Positions 1 to 10,951 of a DNA stretch of 64,000 nt are shown here, one piece after another (the stretch's first letter is position 1; the number at the start of each line of letters is the position of its first letter). Source of the stretch: Cytospora piceicola (taxonomy: Eukaryota > Ascomycota > Sordariomycetes > Diaporthales > Cytosporaceae). Made by a program: the position numbers and the translations under genes. Under the pieces are notes generated by a model, which was given only the letters and a program-made list of their open reading frames with translations, made no database searches and was not told the DNA's origin. The DNA lies in the NCBI GenBank assembly GCA_023375675.1, contig JALQBC010000031.1, positions 372,001 through 436,000 on the forward strand, read 5' to 3'.

Positions 1-275
1 CTACCGACAGGGCCTTGTTGAGCATCTGAACTTTTGCGTAGTCGGGATAGAATGCATGTGGTCTTACTGCCTGTTTCAAGGCTGCTCGTTCCTGCGCATT
101 AGCAGCAGTCGATTCGAGTTCAGAGAATGGGCTGGCCAACGAAAATGGAGGTCGTGTTCGAGGCAACAGTAGCCATGGGGGCTTACATCCTCAGGCACCT
201 GGATGACGTCCTCGGCAGAGATGGTATTGAGGCGCTCACTACTCCAGTCGGGAGGGAGGTCGATCTTTGCCCTTG
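1..275 (-). CDS. partial gene running off the left edge, unknown product
   Basis: Two minus-strand exons are readable: 275-187, then an intron (GTAAGC donor, branch-like CTAAT, acceptor GCGCAG), then 91-1, which continues beyond the window. The joined frame is open and polar (it begins AKIDLPPDWSSERL and ends PDYAKVQMLNKALS). Base 275 follows a TTTCAG acceptor, so at least one more 5' exon lies upstream between about 285 and 530; a hydrophobic start-like stretch around 516-480 could be it, but I could not fix the join. I recognise no family. The evidence is the open frame plus a good intron, so this is a real but unidentified gene fragment. Confidence 0.45.
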
Positions 276-1551
276 CTGAAAGATACCCTTATGTCGTGCA
301 TAACGCGTAAAGAGGCAGTGGAAGATTGCGCCATGGCGAAGACAGAACTACACGGCTGCTTGGTCATAAGCTCGAGGTAGCTGGCAGCCGCTGAGACATG
401 CAATAAAACGGACGGGGACTGCCGTCAACAGCGGCATCGCCCCAGTATGCTCATAGCACGCATATGTGGCAGTCAGGCTTAGTGGCAGCCAGGTTACCAC
501 AGCCTGGAGAAAAAACATTGTTTTTACCATGTTGTAACACGACGATCAATATCGATATACAGGTATCCTATGTCAGTAACGGCCCGGTGGGAGCTGTGAC
601 ACCGTCGACAGACGAATTCTCGCCTTTCGATGCAAGCCAACCTGACCCCCAAACAGCTGCACCGCCAAGTATGTACGTGTTCCTTACTTCAATGTTACCA
701 ACGCCTGATATAGAGGAGCAAGGGAAGTAGCCTCAACCTTAACTGAATCAGGAAGCGGAAGCATAAGTGTTTATTCCCTATTGTTGGACTCGCAGGCGTG
801 CTGATGCATCATTTCCACCCTCCCAGGAATTCAGGCTCTCGTCTGTTCACTGGGGACCCTCGGGGAGCGTAAAGCCAGAAGGAAGGGAGGATGACTACTA
901 GTGCTTAGTGTATCTGAGTAAAGCCCGGATGTCAGTATCATCCGGTAGGGTGTCTAGGATGTAATGGCCCAAGATTGGTTTCCAAAATGTGGGTTCCTTC
1001 GAATATATATGCGTTGTTCCCCTGATTCGTATATCTCTGGACTATTCTGTATTAATATGTTCCACTCAGTAGCATATCCTGGGCTCTGCCTCCGAATCCA
1101 ATATATACCTACCTAGGTACCTAGAGTAGGTATGTTTGTGCTTTAAGGGGCTACACTATCTATGTATGCTTTCACTCGATCAATAACCATCTGCAACTGC
1201 CTTATACTACGAAATCGTAATGATTTTGGATGAGAAGCTCCTTCCAGTTTCTCATGCATGGAGTACATATTCACGTTGCCACAGCCAACAGCAACCAACA
1301 TGGGAGGCACTACCAACACACCCTGAAACTCGCACAACTCACTAGATATTAACTCTGAGAATACGCCTTTTGATCGCCGCGTGGAATATCGAATATCGGA
1401 AGGCTGTCTCATATAGAAGACTCGTGACCATCGGAGTCCTCCCCAAGGACTCAAGCTCCGTGCTCCACATCCTACCTCCAACAGCCAACCCCACGTCCCA
1501 CCACCAGTCCTGCGTCGTGTCTTAAAGCCGGACCACAACACGGCCTTCGAA
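276..1551. other. intergenic, no convincing gene
   Basis: This stretch probably holds the missing 5' exon of the left-edge gene (before about 560) and the promoter of the flavoprotein gene. A 152-codon minus frame at 1143-1601 has no family features and overlaps the start of the flavoprotein gene. A TACCTAGGTA-type palindromic cluster lies at 1106-1132. Confidence 0.5.
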
Positions 1552-3662
1552 ATGGTCCTTAAAGTCGCGGTCATCGGGGCAGGAGCCTCTGGCCTCGTCA
1601 CCTTGAAATACCTCCTCGAGGCTCACAGATTCTTTCCGGGTGTCGATATTGAGGCGAGACTATTCGAGAGGGAGGATAAACTCGGCGGCGTTTTTCAAAA
1701 CCAGGTTTACGAAGATGCAGAGGTATGTGTTCAACCTCTCCCCCAAGGTCTCACGTCATCAGCTGAAATGAGACTGACGCAAGTGATATCTCCAGCTGGT
1801 CTCTTCCAAGTATCTAACGGCCTTCTCCGACTTCCGACTTGCTGAGTACGAACCGGACTTCATCACACCGCAGAGATACGTCGACTACCTGAAGGAATAT
1901 GCCACAAGATTCGATATATGGGGTCATGTTTCCTTCTCGACTGCTGTTGCCTCCATAAACCCAAGCTCAGGCGGCCAGCATGTTTTGAAGCTCGTGGACT
2001 CGCAGGGCCACCATGTTGGGGACTACTCATGTGATGCCGTCGCCGTGTGCAGTGGTCTGAACCGGGAGCCCTTTATACCGGACATAGCAGGCCTCACTGT
2101 CCCGCTGATGACCACCGAGAAGAAGAACATACATACCTATAGCGAGAAGCTCGGGAATGTCTCGATTCGCCCGGGTATCGAAGCGATCCACTCAGTCAAC
2201 TTCAAGGCGCGCTCCCAGTTCGGCTTCGATAAGACCGTTCTAGTCATGGGCGCCGGAGAAACAGCCATGGACGTCGCTCACCTCGCCATTACCTCGCCCA
2301 CTAAAAGGGTCATCATATGCCACCGCGACGGCTTCATCCACGCGCCAAAGGTCATCCCCCAGCCATACCGCGCCGGTGGGCGGAGCGGCGGCCCAGACCC
2401 GAACAGGCCCAACAAACCGTTGGATTGTGCTACCGCCTCGGTGTTCGACACAGCCTATCTCCCGCCCATAATCCAACGCGGCCCGTTCCCCTGGTTGGTC
2501 TATGATGCTTTCATCAAGAACATGGCGTGGGTTATCTCGGGCACGAGGGCTGGTTTCGAGCAGTGGGTTGGTGGTGTGAGCTGGGAGAGGTTCCACGCTG
2601 ATTCTCTTCTCTTTTGCAAGAGTGAAAGAGCTATGAATTACATCTCGGAGCAGTATCGGAGCCAATCGACGTTAAATAAGTGGCGGAGTTGGCTTTTGAA
2701 CATGGAGCTGAAGCCGACTGGGGGAAAGAAAATTGATATGGCGCCCTGGCCGATGCATGTTGATGAGAATGGCGTGGTCCACTTCGAGAAGAATAATAGG
2801 CCTGAGTCGGCCAGAATGGAGAAAGAGGAGGGAATAAAACCGGATATTGTCGTCTTTGCAACGGGATATAGACAGTCGTTTCCGTTCTTGTCCGCTGATG
2901 CCAAGTACCCGTCTCTAGACGACTCAACGACCCGGGGCATCTATCGCTTCATCGAGGACGGCATAGCCTACATTGGTTTCATTCGACCAGCACTTGGTAG
3001 GTAGTCTTGCATCCTTTAATCCCTAAATCACCAGATCTGTTCAGTAACACAATAATTGTCTAGGTGCCATTCCACCGGTCGCCGAGGTCCAAGCCCAACA
3101 CTGGATCTACCACCTCCTCGCTTGCCCAAAATTCCAACGCCTTCAATCGCCGAGATTCAAACCTTTTGGCCGCTCCCTTGATTCTGTTGACTCATACGAG
3201 CTCGACTATAAGCTGAAATGCCGTGATAAGGACCACGATTGTCATTCTACGAAGCGTGCAGTGGACCAAGAAAGTTACGTCTATCAGCTAGCCCTGGACA
3301 TGGGCGCTGCCCCAGCCTGGACCTACGTTATGAAGGAGCTTGGAGGGGAGGTTCTCTTCACCTGGGCCATGGGACCCAACTTCCCTACAAAATTTCGCCT
3401 AGTGGGTCCTTGGTCGAACGAGAAAAGTAGACAGAGGGCAGCACGACTGATGAGAAGGGACGGTGAGCTGGGAGTGGTAGTAAGACGGACCGGTGGAATT
3501 GTTTTCTTCTTCACCTATACGATAATCCCTTTGATTCTGTTCGCACCTATCAGTATCTTCATCAACATTCTAACCTGGGTTGGGAGTGGTATTGGATTGC
3601 ATGGCTCAGCACAATTTTGCCCGGCTGTGACCTTGGAGCTCTACCAGTCAACACAACGTTGA
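1552..3662 (+). CDS. FMO-type flavin-dependent monooxygenase
   Basis: Three exons (1552-1722, 1796-2996, 3064-3662) give 656 residues. The N-terminus carries the FAD Rossmann motif GAGASG at about residue 10. A second dinucleotide-binding motif (GAGETA) lies near residue 230, and the FMO-type ATGY motif (VVFATGY) near 440. The spliced segment SSKYLTAFSDFRL across the first junction is typical of the family and supports the intron. The last 50 residues hold a hydrophobic segment (FFFTYTIIPLILFAPISIFINIL), so the protein is probably anchored to a membrane at its C-terminus. FMOs use NADPH and O2 to oxygenate N, S or carbon centres; the substrate is unknown. It is followed by a P450, a dipeptidase and an EthA-like monooxygenase on the same strand, suggesting a shared pathway. 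Confidence 0.9.
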
Positions 3663-5010
3663 CAGCGGGGAAAGTGAGATGTCACATGGGATCTACTGGG
3701 GCTATTCCAACCTGGGGACCGACTGGCAACTGCATTGTACTGGTTCTGGTGTTTTTTTGGTTCTTGACACCACCCTGCTGGTCGGAATTCGTCCTTGACC
3801 TCGGCCCCGGACCCAGGGGCCTGGGCGATGATGCCACATGGAATCAGGAATGGTAATCCATGTCAATATGCGGAGGGAATGCACGGGGATGGATTAGGAA
3901 TCTCCAAAGATAACGCAGGCCTGTCATCTGGGGACAAGATGCCATGCTTCCGTGTACCACTCTGCCGCCATACTGTATTGCATACTTGTACCTACCTACC
4001 TACTTAGGTAGACCCCAATCCATGGTGTCATCTGGCGGCCCGGCGTCGGTCTTTCGTGGATCGACAAGTCGTGCTTAGAGCTCCAGAACTGCCGAAACCC
4101 GTTGGTTGCTTTTTCAATGTTGCAGCTCCCAATGGAACACGAGAGTGACCCCAGGCGGACAAATAGACCCTCCGTCAACATCCTTCCGGAGTGATTCGTA
4201 CCCAACCAGCCAACACAGCACCATGAAGGTAATAATTTTGCAAACTCATGTCACCGTTGTGTCATATACGCAAGCCCCTGCAGATCAATTCACAGAGCTC
4301 GATATATCCCAAACCCGGTTGGTACAGAGCCCTCCCTTTCGACCACAGTAAAGATTCCAAAAATCCAGGTGACGACCTAAATACTACAGTGTCGAGAATA
4401 TTGGAGGAGAGTCGCAGGACTTATGTTGGAGATAAGCCGGACCGTTCAATGTAAGACGTAACAAACCTCTGAGACTATGTAGCCTTTTTTATGTCAAGGA
4501 ATCTACTGTTCTTGGTACTATGTGTATGCATCGGTGCCGATCCGGCGGTGAGGCTTGCCAAGACAGGCCGAGTCTGCTGGTTACTCTGCAGCCACTATCC
4601 ACGCCTGCCCAGGTGCCCACAGACGAGATGCTGCACCTCACGGGTCACACTGTGTATCCATCTCATCGTTAACCAGAATTACTCCACCATGATATTTGAT
4701 AGATCACATGGCCCTCGGAGACTCCGATGTCCCAGTGGCGTTGATTGTCGATTCCACAGATATGATTGGTCTGAACAGACTGATCAACACTTGCCGATGG
4801 CGGTTCCGACGAGACTGGGTGGAAACATCCAACGGGGACTCGGCTCAAGAAGCCCGTCTCCCGAGGAATTTGACACATGTGCAGACGGAGACGGAGACGG
4901 AGAAGTTGGTTCGATGCCTGTCTTGAACACAAAAGTGCAGGGTGTCGCCTCTTGAGCACTTTAGTAGTTTGTGAACGGCGCCGAGCCCGGATCGATCTAT
5001 ACACACGAAC

Positions 5011-5057
<47 letters not shown>

Positions 5058-5141
5058 CTCCAGCTGCCCTCTGCACGCCTAAGCTGTTACAATCAACATT
5101 TAGCCAAAGAACGAGTATCTGTTTTGGAAGCTGTGTTCAAC
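3663..5141. other. intergenic with a TA microsatellite
   Basis: No supported gene. A 154-codon frame at 4491-4955 starts with a hydrophobic stretch but becomes compositionally odd and has no relatives I can name. A TACCTACCTAC...TTAGGTA palindromic cluster is at 3989-4010. A (TA)n run at 5014-5054 lies about 90 bases before the P450 start. Confidence 0.5.
5014..5054. repeat. (TA)n microsatellite
   Basis: About 20 TA units, lying in the presumed promoter of the downstream P450. Confidence 0.95.
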
Positions 5142-6969
5142 ATGGCCACTATTTCACATCCCATCATAGGGGCCGTGACTTGGGCGCTAGGAGCGGTGAG
5201 TTTCCCCACCCGCGAATATTCACTCGGCAAATCCTCTATACGCATCACTCGCTGACAGTTCCATAGGTTTTCGGATTCATCTTTTTACAATGCCTCTATA
5301 ATCTGATTCTCCACCCGCTGCGCAGATTCCCAGGGCCCGTTGCCCGCCGTGCCCACGTCCTGCCAAGCGTGTTCTCTCTTCTCCGGGGCAACTACACCCG
5401 GGCACTCCTCCCCATAACAGAGAAGTACGGGCCCGTCGTCCGAATTGGACCCAACGAGCTCGTCTTCACACACCCGGACGCCTGGAAGGACATCTATAGC
5501 CACCAGAACGGCGCGGTCGTCAAGGGCGAGGAGTTCGAGAAGTACATGCTCTTCTACCGGACCAGAGGGTTCCCGCCGTCGGTCCTGTCGGAGACGAGGG
5601 ACAACCACGCGCTCCTCCGGCGACAGCTCAGCCATGGCTTCAGCGAGAAGAGTATGCGGGCCCAGGAGCCCATCATCAAGGGTTATATCGACCTGCTCAT
5701 CAGGCAGCTCAGGGAGCGGTGTGTACCTGCTCAGGGCGTGGGTGGCGAGAAGGAGAGGCTACTTCGGTCTAAGACGGTATTCGATATGCGCCACTGGTAC
5801 ACCTTCACGACCTTTGACCTGATTGGCGACTTGGCCTTTGGTGCACCATTTGGCTGTCTCGAGAAGGGGCAGACGAACGAGCGCGTCAGCACCATCGAGA
5901 GCGGTCTTGCAAGCCAGCCGACCAGTATGGCTGTCAAGCTGCTGGGTCTAGAGCGGTTCCTCCCGATTCTGGCAAAAAGAAGGGCCCGCTTCCAAAAGGA
6001 TATCCTCAAACAGATGGCCGATATCCTCAGGCAGAGGATGGGCTTGAAGGTGGAGAGGCCGGATTTCATTGAAGGGTTGCTGAAGAAGCAAAAGGACTGG
6101 GTAGGTCAAGTTGCACTCCTGCTTGGCGGATAATTTGGACGTAGTAATGTCGTGCTAACCCCGACAGAACATCCCCTTCGATTTACTGAGGTCAAATTCT
6201 AGCCTATTGGTAATTGCTGGCTCGGAGACTACGGCAACGCTCCTTTCGGGTGTTACATATTTGCTTCTCAAAAACCCCGAGTGCCTGCAGAAGGTCACGG
6301 AAGAAGTGCGGTCCGCCTTCAATTCAGAGGAAGACATCACCTTCTTGTCTGTCCAGAATCTCTCTTACAGTAAGGGTTCCCTCCATCGACCACATATCCT
6401 CTTTCTTCCCAAGCCCTATGACTCACCAATTCCCTCATACTGACCCCTGCTTCCAGTGCTCGCCTGTCTGAAGGAGGCCATGCGCCGCTACCCGCCCGTG
6501 CCAGGCACAATGTCCCGTGTCGTACCAAAAGGGGGTGCACACATCGCCGGGCATTTCGTACCCGAAGGCACCATCGTCGGCATTGCACAATACGCCATGT
6601 TCAACAACAGTCGCAATTTTAGCGACCCATTCAGCTTCAAGCCTGAGCGTTTCATCGAGCCGGAGAAGTTCCCGGGTGACAGGATGGATGCGGTACAGGC
6701 TTTCAGTGCTGGGCCCAGAGATTGCATAGGGAAGAAGTGAGATTTACACCCCCCCCTCCCCTTTGCGACCTCCGTGCCTCCTGCACGCTGATGATAGAAA
6801 CTGACTGTGGTACAGTCTTGCCTATGCGGAGATGCGAACAATCCTTGCCCGTATCCTCTTCAACTTTGATTTGGAGCTCGCGGATACACAGAAAGACTGG
6901 CTGGACCATAGAGGCTTTTTCCTATGGTCAAAGCCTGCGCTCGAAGTATACTTGACCCCTGTAAGGTGA
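5142..6969 (+). CDS. cytochrome P450 monooxygenase (membrane type)
   Basis: Five exons (5142-5195, 5267-6100, 6168-6369, 6457-6736, 6816-6969) give 507 residues. A short hydrophobic N-terminus (residues 1-33, split by intron 1) leads into the hinge RRFPGPVARR, as in ER-anchored fungal P450s. Helix I has AGSETTA, helix K has the ExxR motif (KEAMRRYPPV), PERF is present, and the heme loop reads FSAGPRDCIGKN with Cys453 as thiolate ligand; the N of CIGKN is made by the last splice. All catalytic elements are intact. It resembles the fungal benzoate-hydroxylase or isotrichodermin-hydroxylase type of P450 (family knowledge); the substrate is unknown. It follows the FMO gene in the same direction. 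Confidence 0.93.
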
Positions 6970-7485
6970 AGCCCGGCCGAGTTGAGTTCTGAGAACCTGG
7001 AGGTTGCTGCGCATGATTTACTAGGTGTTCTGCTCAAACGTGAGTCGCTGTGGTAAAAGGCAACAAGAGTTCCAGCACTCGGTGAATGGAATTCTAGTTG
7101 CACGGCAAGTTGCATATGACATTCATTGCTGTACTTGAGCACGGGTCTCGTCTGGAAGCGGGGAAAAGACTGTTTGATATAATATCATCCCCGGAGGCCG
7201 GAGGGTTATTAGTGAAGGGAATCAAGAATGATTTATCCGCCCAACTATTTTCCCATTCGCTCAATCTTGGTGAATGAGAAATAAGCTCTAAACGTTACCA
7301 CAGAGGTTACTCGGAACAATGCTGAAATAAAAATCCGTCTCACCTGCAGGTCAAAGGAACCCTCGCCGATCCCGGCTTGTTATCTGAGGGGACGGATCTA
7401 GTGTCTCTACCAAACGTGAGAACCTGCAAACTGCGTCAGTTAGTCGAAAGCACCTCATTACACGAACAAGCGAGCAACCACAAAT
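6970..7485. other. intergenic, promoter region of the dipeptidase
   Basis: No open frame with coding character was found. It presumably holds the P450 3' end and the dipeptidase promoter. Confidence 0.5.
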
Positions 7486-8944
7486 ATGCGAGCTAGGGCT
7501 TTCACGGATGTCGCGATGGATGACAGTGACGCGAAAGACACCACGAACCGTTCGGACAGTTCGAAGTGGACAATTCCGGGTCTAATCGGCCTTCTGGCCG
7601 TTGGTCTGGCTGGCTGGTTTACTTACAGCCAGGATGCCTTCCGGGATATCAGTCCGAGCGATTACGCTGCAAGGACAGAGATGGTTCTGCGGACAACACC
7701 CCTTATCGATGGCCACAACGACCTCCCGTTTCTGCTCCGGCTGGAGCTCCACAATCAGATATACGACAATACAACATTCCAGTTCAGGGACAGTCAGTAT
7801 TCAGAGTTGCTCTGCTAAATGAGGTGCAGGGCTAATATCTGGTGACAGGCCTCGCGAGCCATACTGATCTAGCTCGCATGAAAGAGGGCCAGGTGGGCGG
7901 TCAGTTCTGGTCCGTCTACGTCGAGTGCGATAACCTCAAAAGCTTGAACGACCCAACTCACGCCGTGCGGGATACGCTTGAACAAATCGACGTCGCCAGG
8001 CGTCTCATTGCAGAGACTGAGGAATTTGAATTTTGCGACACTCCCTCATGCGCACACAAGGCTTTCAAACGTGGGAGAGTGCCCTCCATGCTCGGCGCGG
8101 AAGGTCTGCACCAGACTGGCTCCTCGATAGCAGTGATCCGCCAGCTGTACGACCTTGGAGTGAGGTACATCACTGTCACGCACAACTGCGACAATCCGTA
8201 CGCCACGGCTGCTTCGACGGTCACAGCGACAGGTAAGGATGGCGGGCTGACTGAGTTTGGTGCCGCGGCTATCAAGGAGATGAACCGGCTGGGTATGATG
8301 GTCGATCTGTCCCATGTCTCCCACCAGACCATGCGTGACGTGCTTGATATCACCCAAGCGCCTGTTATTTTCAGCCACACTACGTGCTACGAGCTGGCAA
8401 AGGTGTACCGTAATGCACCAGATGACGTGATTGCCCGGCTGTTGCAGAATGGCGGAGTTCTCATGGTCATGTTCGTGAGGCCTTTCCTGGACATCGACAA
8501 CCCTGATGCAGCAACCATCGAGACGGTAGTTGATCACATCATGCATGTCGTCGAGGTGGCCGGCTGGGACCATGTCGGTATTGGTGGTGACTTCGACGGC
8601 ACGACGGCGATAGCAAATGGTATCAACTCTGTGGCGGACTATCCCAAACTCATCCAAGCAGTCATGAAAAGGGGTGCGACCGATGAGCAGGTGAGAAAGT
8701 TGGTTGGCGAGAATGGATTAAGGTGAGTCCGGTGTTTAAGACCTTCGGTGGTGCACCTCCCAACTTGAGACTTCACTAATATAAGACGTTATGAAGGGTC
8801 TGGAGGCAGAATGAAGAAATTTCAGAGAAACTGTCAGCCAATATGAAGCCAGTGGAGGACGTCTGGGAGGGAAGAACGTGGTTCAGTGCTTGGAATCAAT
8901 GGGTTCCGATGATGGTGCCCGGGAATTCGAATCGGAACTATTGA
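7486..8944 (+). CDS. membrane dipeptidase, peptidase family M19
   Basis: Three exons (7486-7792, 7849-8722, 8797-8944) give 442 residues. A single hydrophobic segment at about residues 28-46 (GLIGLLAVGLAGWF) indicates a type II membrane protein with a lumenal or extracellular catalytic domain. Zinc-site motifs of renal dipeptidase are present: the HxD pair in DGHNDLP (His77, Asp79), GAEG, THNCDNP, DLSHVSH, FSHTTCYEL and GIGGDFDG. M19 enzymes hydrolyse dipeptides, including D-amino-acid or glutathione-derived Cys-Gly conjugates; relatives occur in epidithiodiketopiperazine clusters (family knowledge). Here no NRPS accompanies it. A second ATG at 7516 would shorten the cytoplasmic tail by ten residues. 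Confidence 0.92.
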
Positions 8945-9345
8945 AACCACCCTGAAGTCCATTTTGCTACTGGAGATAAGGCTGATTATTCTGGTTTGGT
9001 AGTGAGGCGTGGAATATAACTGCTCTGGACCGGGCAAGTTTTAAATTTTGATATAACTGCAGGCTGTATCAAGGAAAGCAAACATAAGCCGCCGCACGGT
9101 TTATGCAAGATTTATACATTAGCGCCAGTCCAAGTCCCCTCTGCACCTCTGTTACCTTCTAGCCATACAGCACTTGTGGTCCATCCATCGCCGTAGTTTC
9201 AATACACTCGCATGATCTCCCTGCCACCCCCTGGTGTAGATTTTCAGACCCGTGGTACTTGGCCATCCCAGATGATCTGCCTCACGCGTCCTCCCTCAAG
9301 AAAAATAAGTTCAAAGCCGCAAGATGGGACCGGTCACACCAAATG
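8945..9345. other. intergenic, nothing recognised
   Basis: No coding frame with support. It separates the dipeptidase from the 3' end of the minus-strand pseudogene. Confidence 0.4.
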
Positions 9346-9845
9346 TCACACAAGAGCACTAGCAGCACTCGACCATAATGCCGTGCTACTCGCAGCCGTT
9401 TCAGTGTCAGTCCCAGTGGCGCTATCACTGGAGCCTGTAGAAGACGTGGTCAAAGTTTTGACGCCAGACTTGGTGACGATAAAGTAAAGGTGTGTGACCG
9501 GGTGACGATACCCGAGTTCGAAGCAGCGCAGTGAAGTTGATCTGATTCCTACCTATCACCAACGGGCGTGACTATGTTCGAGGAGGCGAAGTTGCTCTCA
9601 GATGTCTTGGGCGACTTGGCGATCACGGACTGCTCCGTGGAAGAGTTATTGAACGACCTGGAAGGAATCGGTGTTGGTGTCGATGGAGGTCCAGGTGTTG
9701 CTGGCGGAGAAGTCACACTTGGCGGCTTGCTCGGGCGCGGTGATGGTGATGGCTACAATAAGTGTCAGTAATGCGAACTCGAGGATCACAGGCCTGTTGC
9801 GGAAGAGAGAAAGCTGCCAATAGTAAGGAAGTACTTGGACAACAT
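9346..9845 (-). pseudogene. frameshifted Kre9/Knh1-like GPI-anchored cell-wall protein relic
   Basis: An ATG at 9845 opens a signal-peptide-like frame (MLSKYFLTIGSFLSSATG). Downstream the reading must change frame several times to stay on a recognisable protein. AITITAPEQ...WTSIDTNTDSFQVV is in one frame, NNSSTEQSVIAKSPKTSESN in a second, NQINFTA and SNSGIVTRSHTFTLSSPS in others. A Ser/Thr-rich tail (TTSSTGSSDSATGTDTETA) ends at the stop at 9346. This order matches the Kre9/Knh1-type domain (ITIT-P, W-S-x-D-SF, xINF, SNSGI, TFTLSSPS) followed by a Ser/Thr-rich GPI region. No splice sites explain the shifts, so I call it a pseudogene with at least three frameshifts. Sequencing errors are the main alternative. 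Confidence 0.6.
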
Positions 9846-10951
9846 GTTCAATTATTGGGTGGGTTATCAATGGAAAGCCAGCGAACACAAGAGGAAGGGC
9901 GTTTAACGACAGTACAAGAACGGGACTGGACCCTAGGGTATCTGCTTGAGACTGACATGCGACAAAATGGCCGGGGAAACGGCATAATGACGGGACGCAG
10001 ACCTCGAAATAGTAATTCTTATGAGTCTCGCGTCCCCTTGGGGTCAGCGCCAGGGCAGGCTGCGCTCACCCACGCATGGTGTTCGAACCACCAACAGACA
10101 TCGTGCAATTTCCACACCAACCGACTAGGAAGCTGGACAGCACAGCCCCTAGTAAACCGAGTAAAGCCTGTTTACCATCAATCCACTTTGCCTGAGGCTT
10201 AGAAATGTCGGCTCCGATTGTCATACATCAATTTGTAGCCTGTTGACTAGAACAGCTTCGGCGGCCGCCCTTAGACCCTCACCGATTTTGGACTGGAACA
10301 AATCAAACAACAATCAAAGCGAGAACTCGACTTTGGAACCGAAGTAGGACCGTCTATAGCATAGTGTATCTGAGTTGGAACTTGGAAGTCTCACTGATCG
10401 ACTACATGTACATATGGAGCCTAGTATTATGGTGCGCAATAGCGCACATCTCTAAGTATACTCAACCACCCTACCGCCGCTGTCATTACCTTCTATCCGT
10501 CATTTTCTCCCGGTATGTTTTGAAATGATACTATAAAGGTTGGCTTGGCATACTAACTAGACTGCATTCTTATTTCACGCAAGGGACAGGCTGCCTTGTC
10601 AGCGTTTCGTGACAGGTGCCAGAAGGGCATGTACTTCGTTGCTGTGACTTAGCCAAGGTTTTCCTCAGATATGAGCAGCCATTGCTCTTCATTTACTTTT
10701 AAATCCGATGCTGATAATCAATGTCGTATTTTTACTCTATCAAGGATCGAACTATTCAGGTTCTCCAGCTTGTGGGTACTAAATACAAACTTTATGAGTC
10801 GGGCCATTTCCATCCAATATCCGTTTCGGCCGATCTTAGAAGAGAGTGACGTCGTCCAAGTGAAGCTCGGCATCACCTAAGGACACATCTTAGCAAACAT
10901 CCGGGTTTGTCCCATTCGAGAGTCCCATACGGAAAGTGAGCTTCAATCACA
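9846..10951. other. intergenic, nothing recognised
   Basis: A 146-codon plus frame (9762-10202) overlaps the pseudogene and has no protein-like features. A tRNA T-arm-like TTCGAA hairpin near 10080-10095 lacks matching acceptor and D arms. The promoter of the next gene must lie in the last few hundred bases. Confidence 0.4.

Noticed and set aside
4491..4955. 154-codon plus frame with a hydrophobic start
   Set aside because: Composition is erratic, it has no family features, and overlapping frames on both strands are equally open; probably chance.
10060..10115. tRNA-like T-arm (TTCGAA within a short stem), minus strand
   Set aside because: No matching acceptor stem, D arm or anticodon arm could be folded at the right distance.
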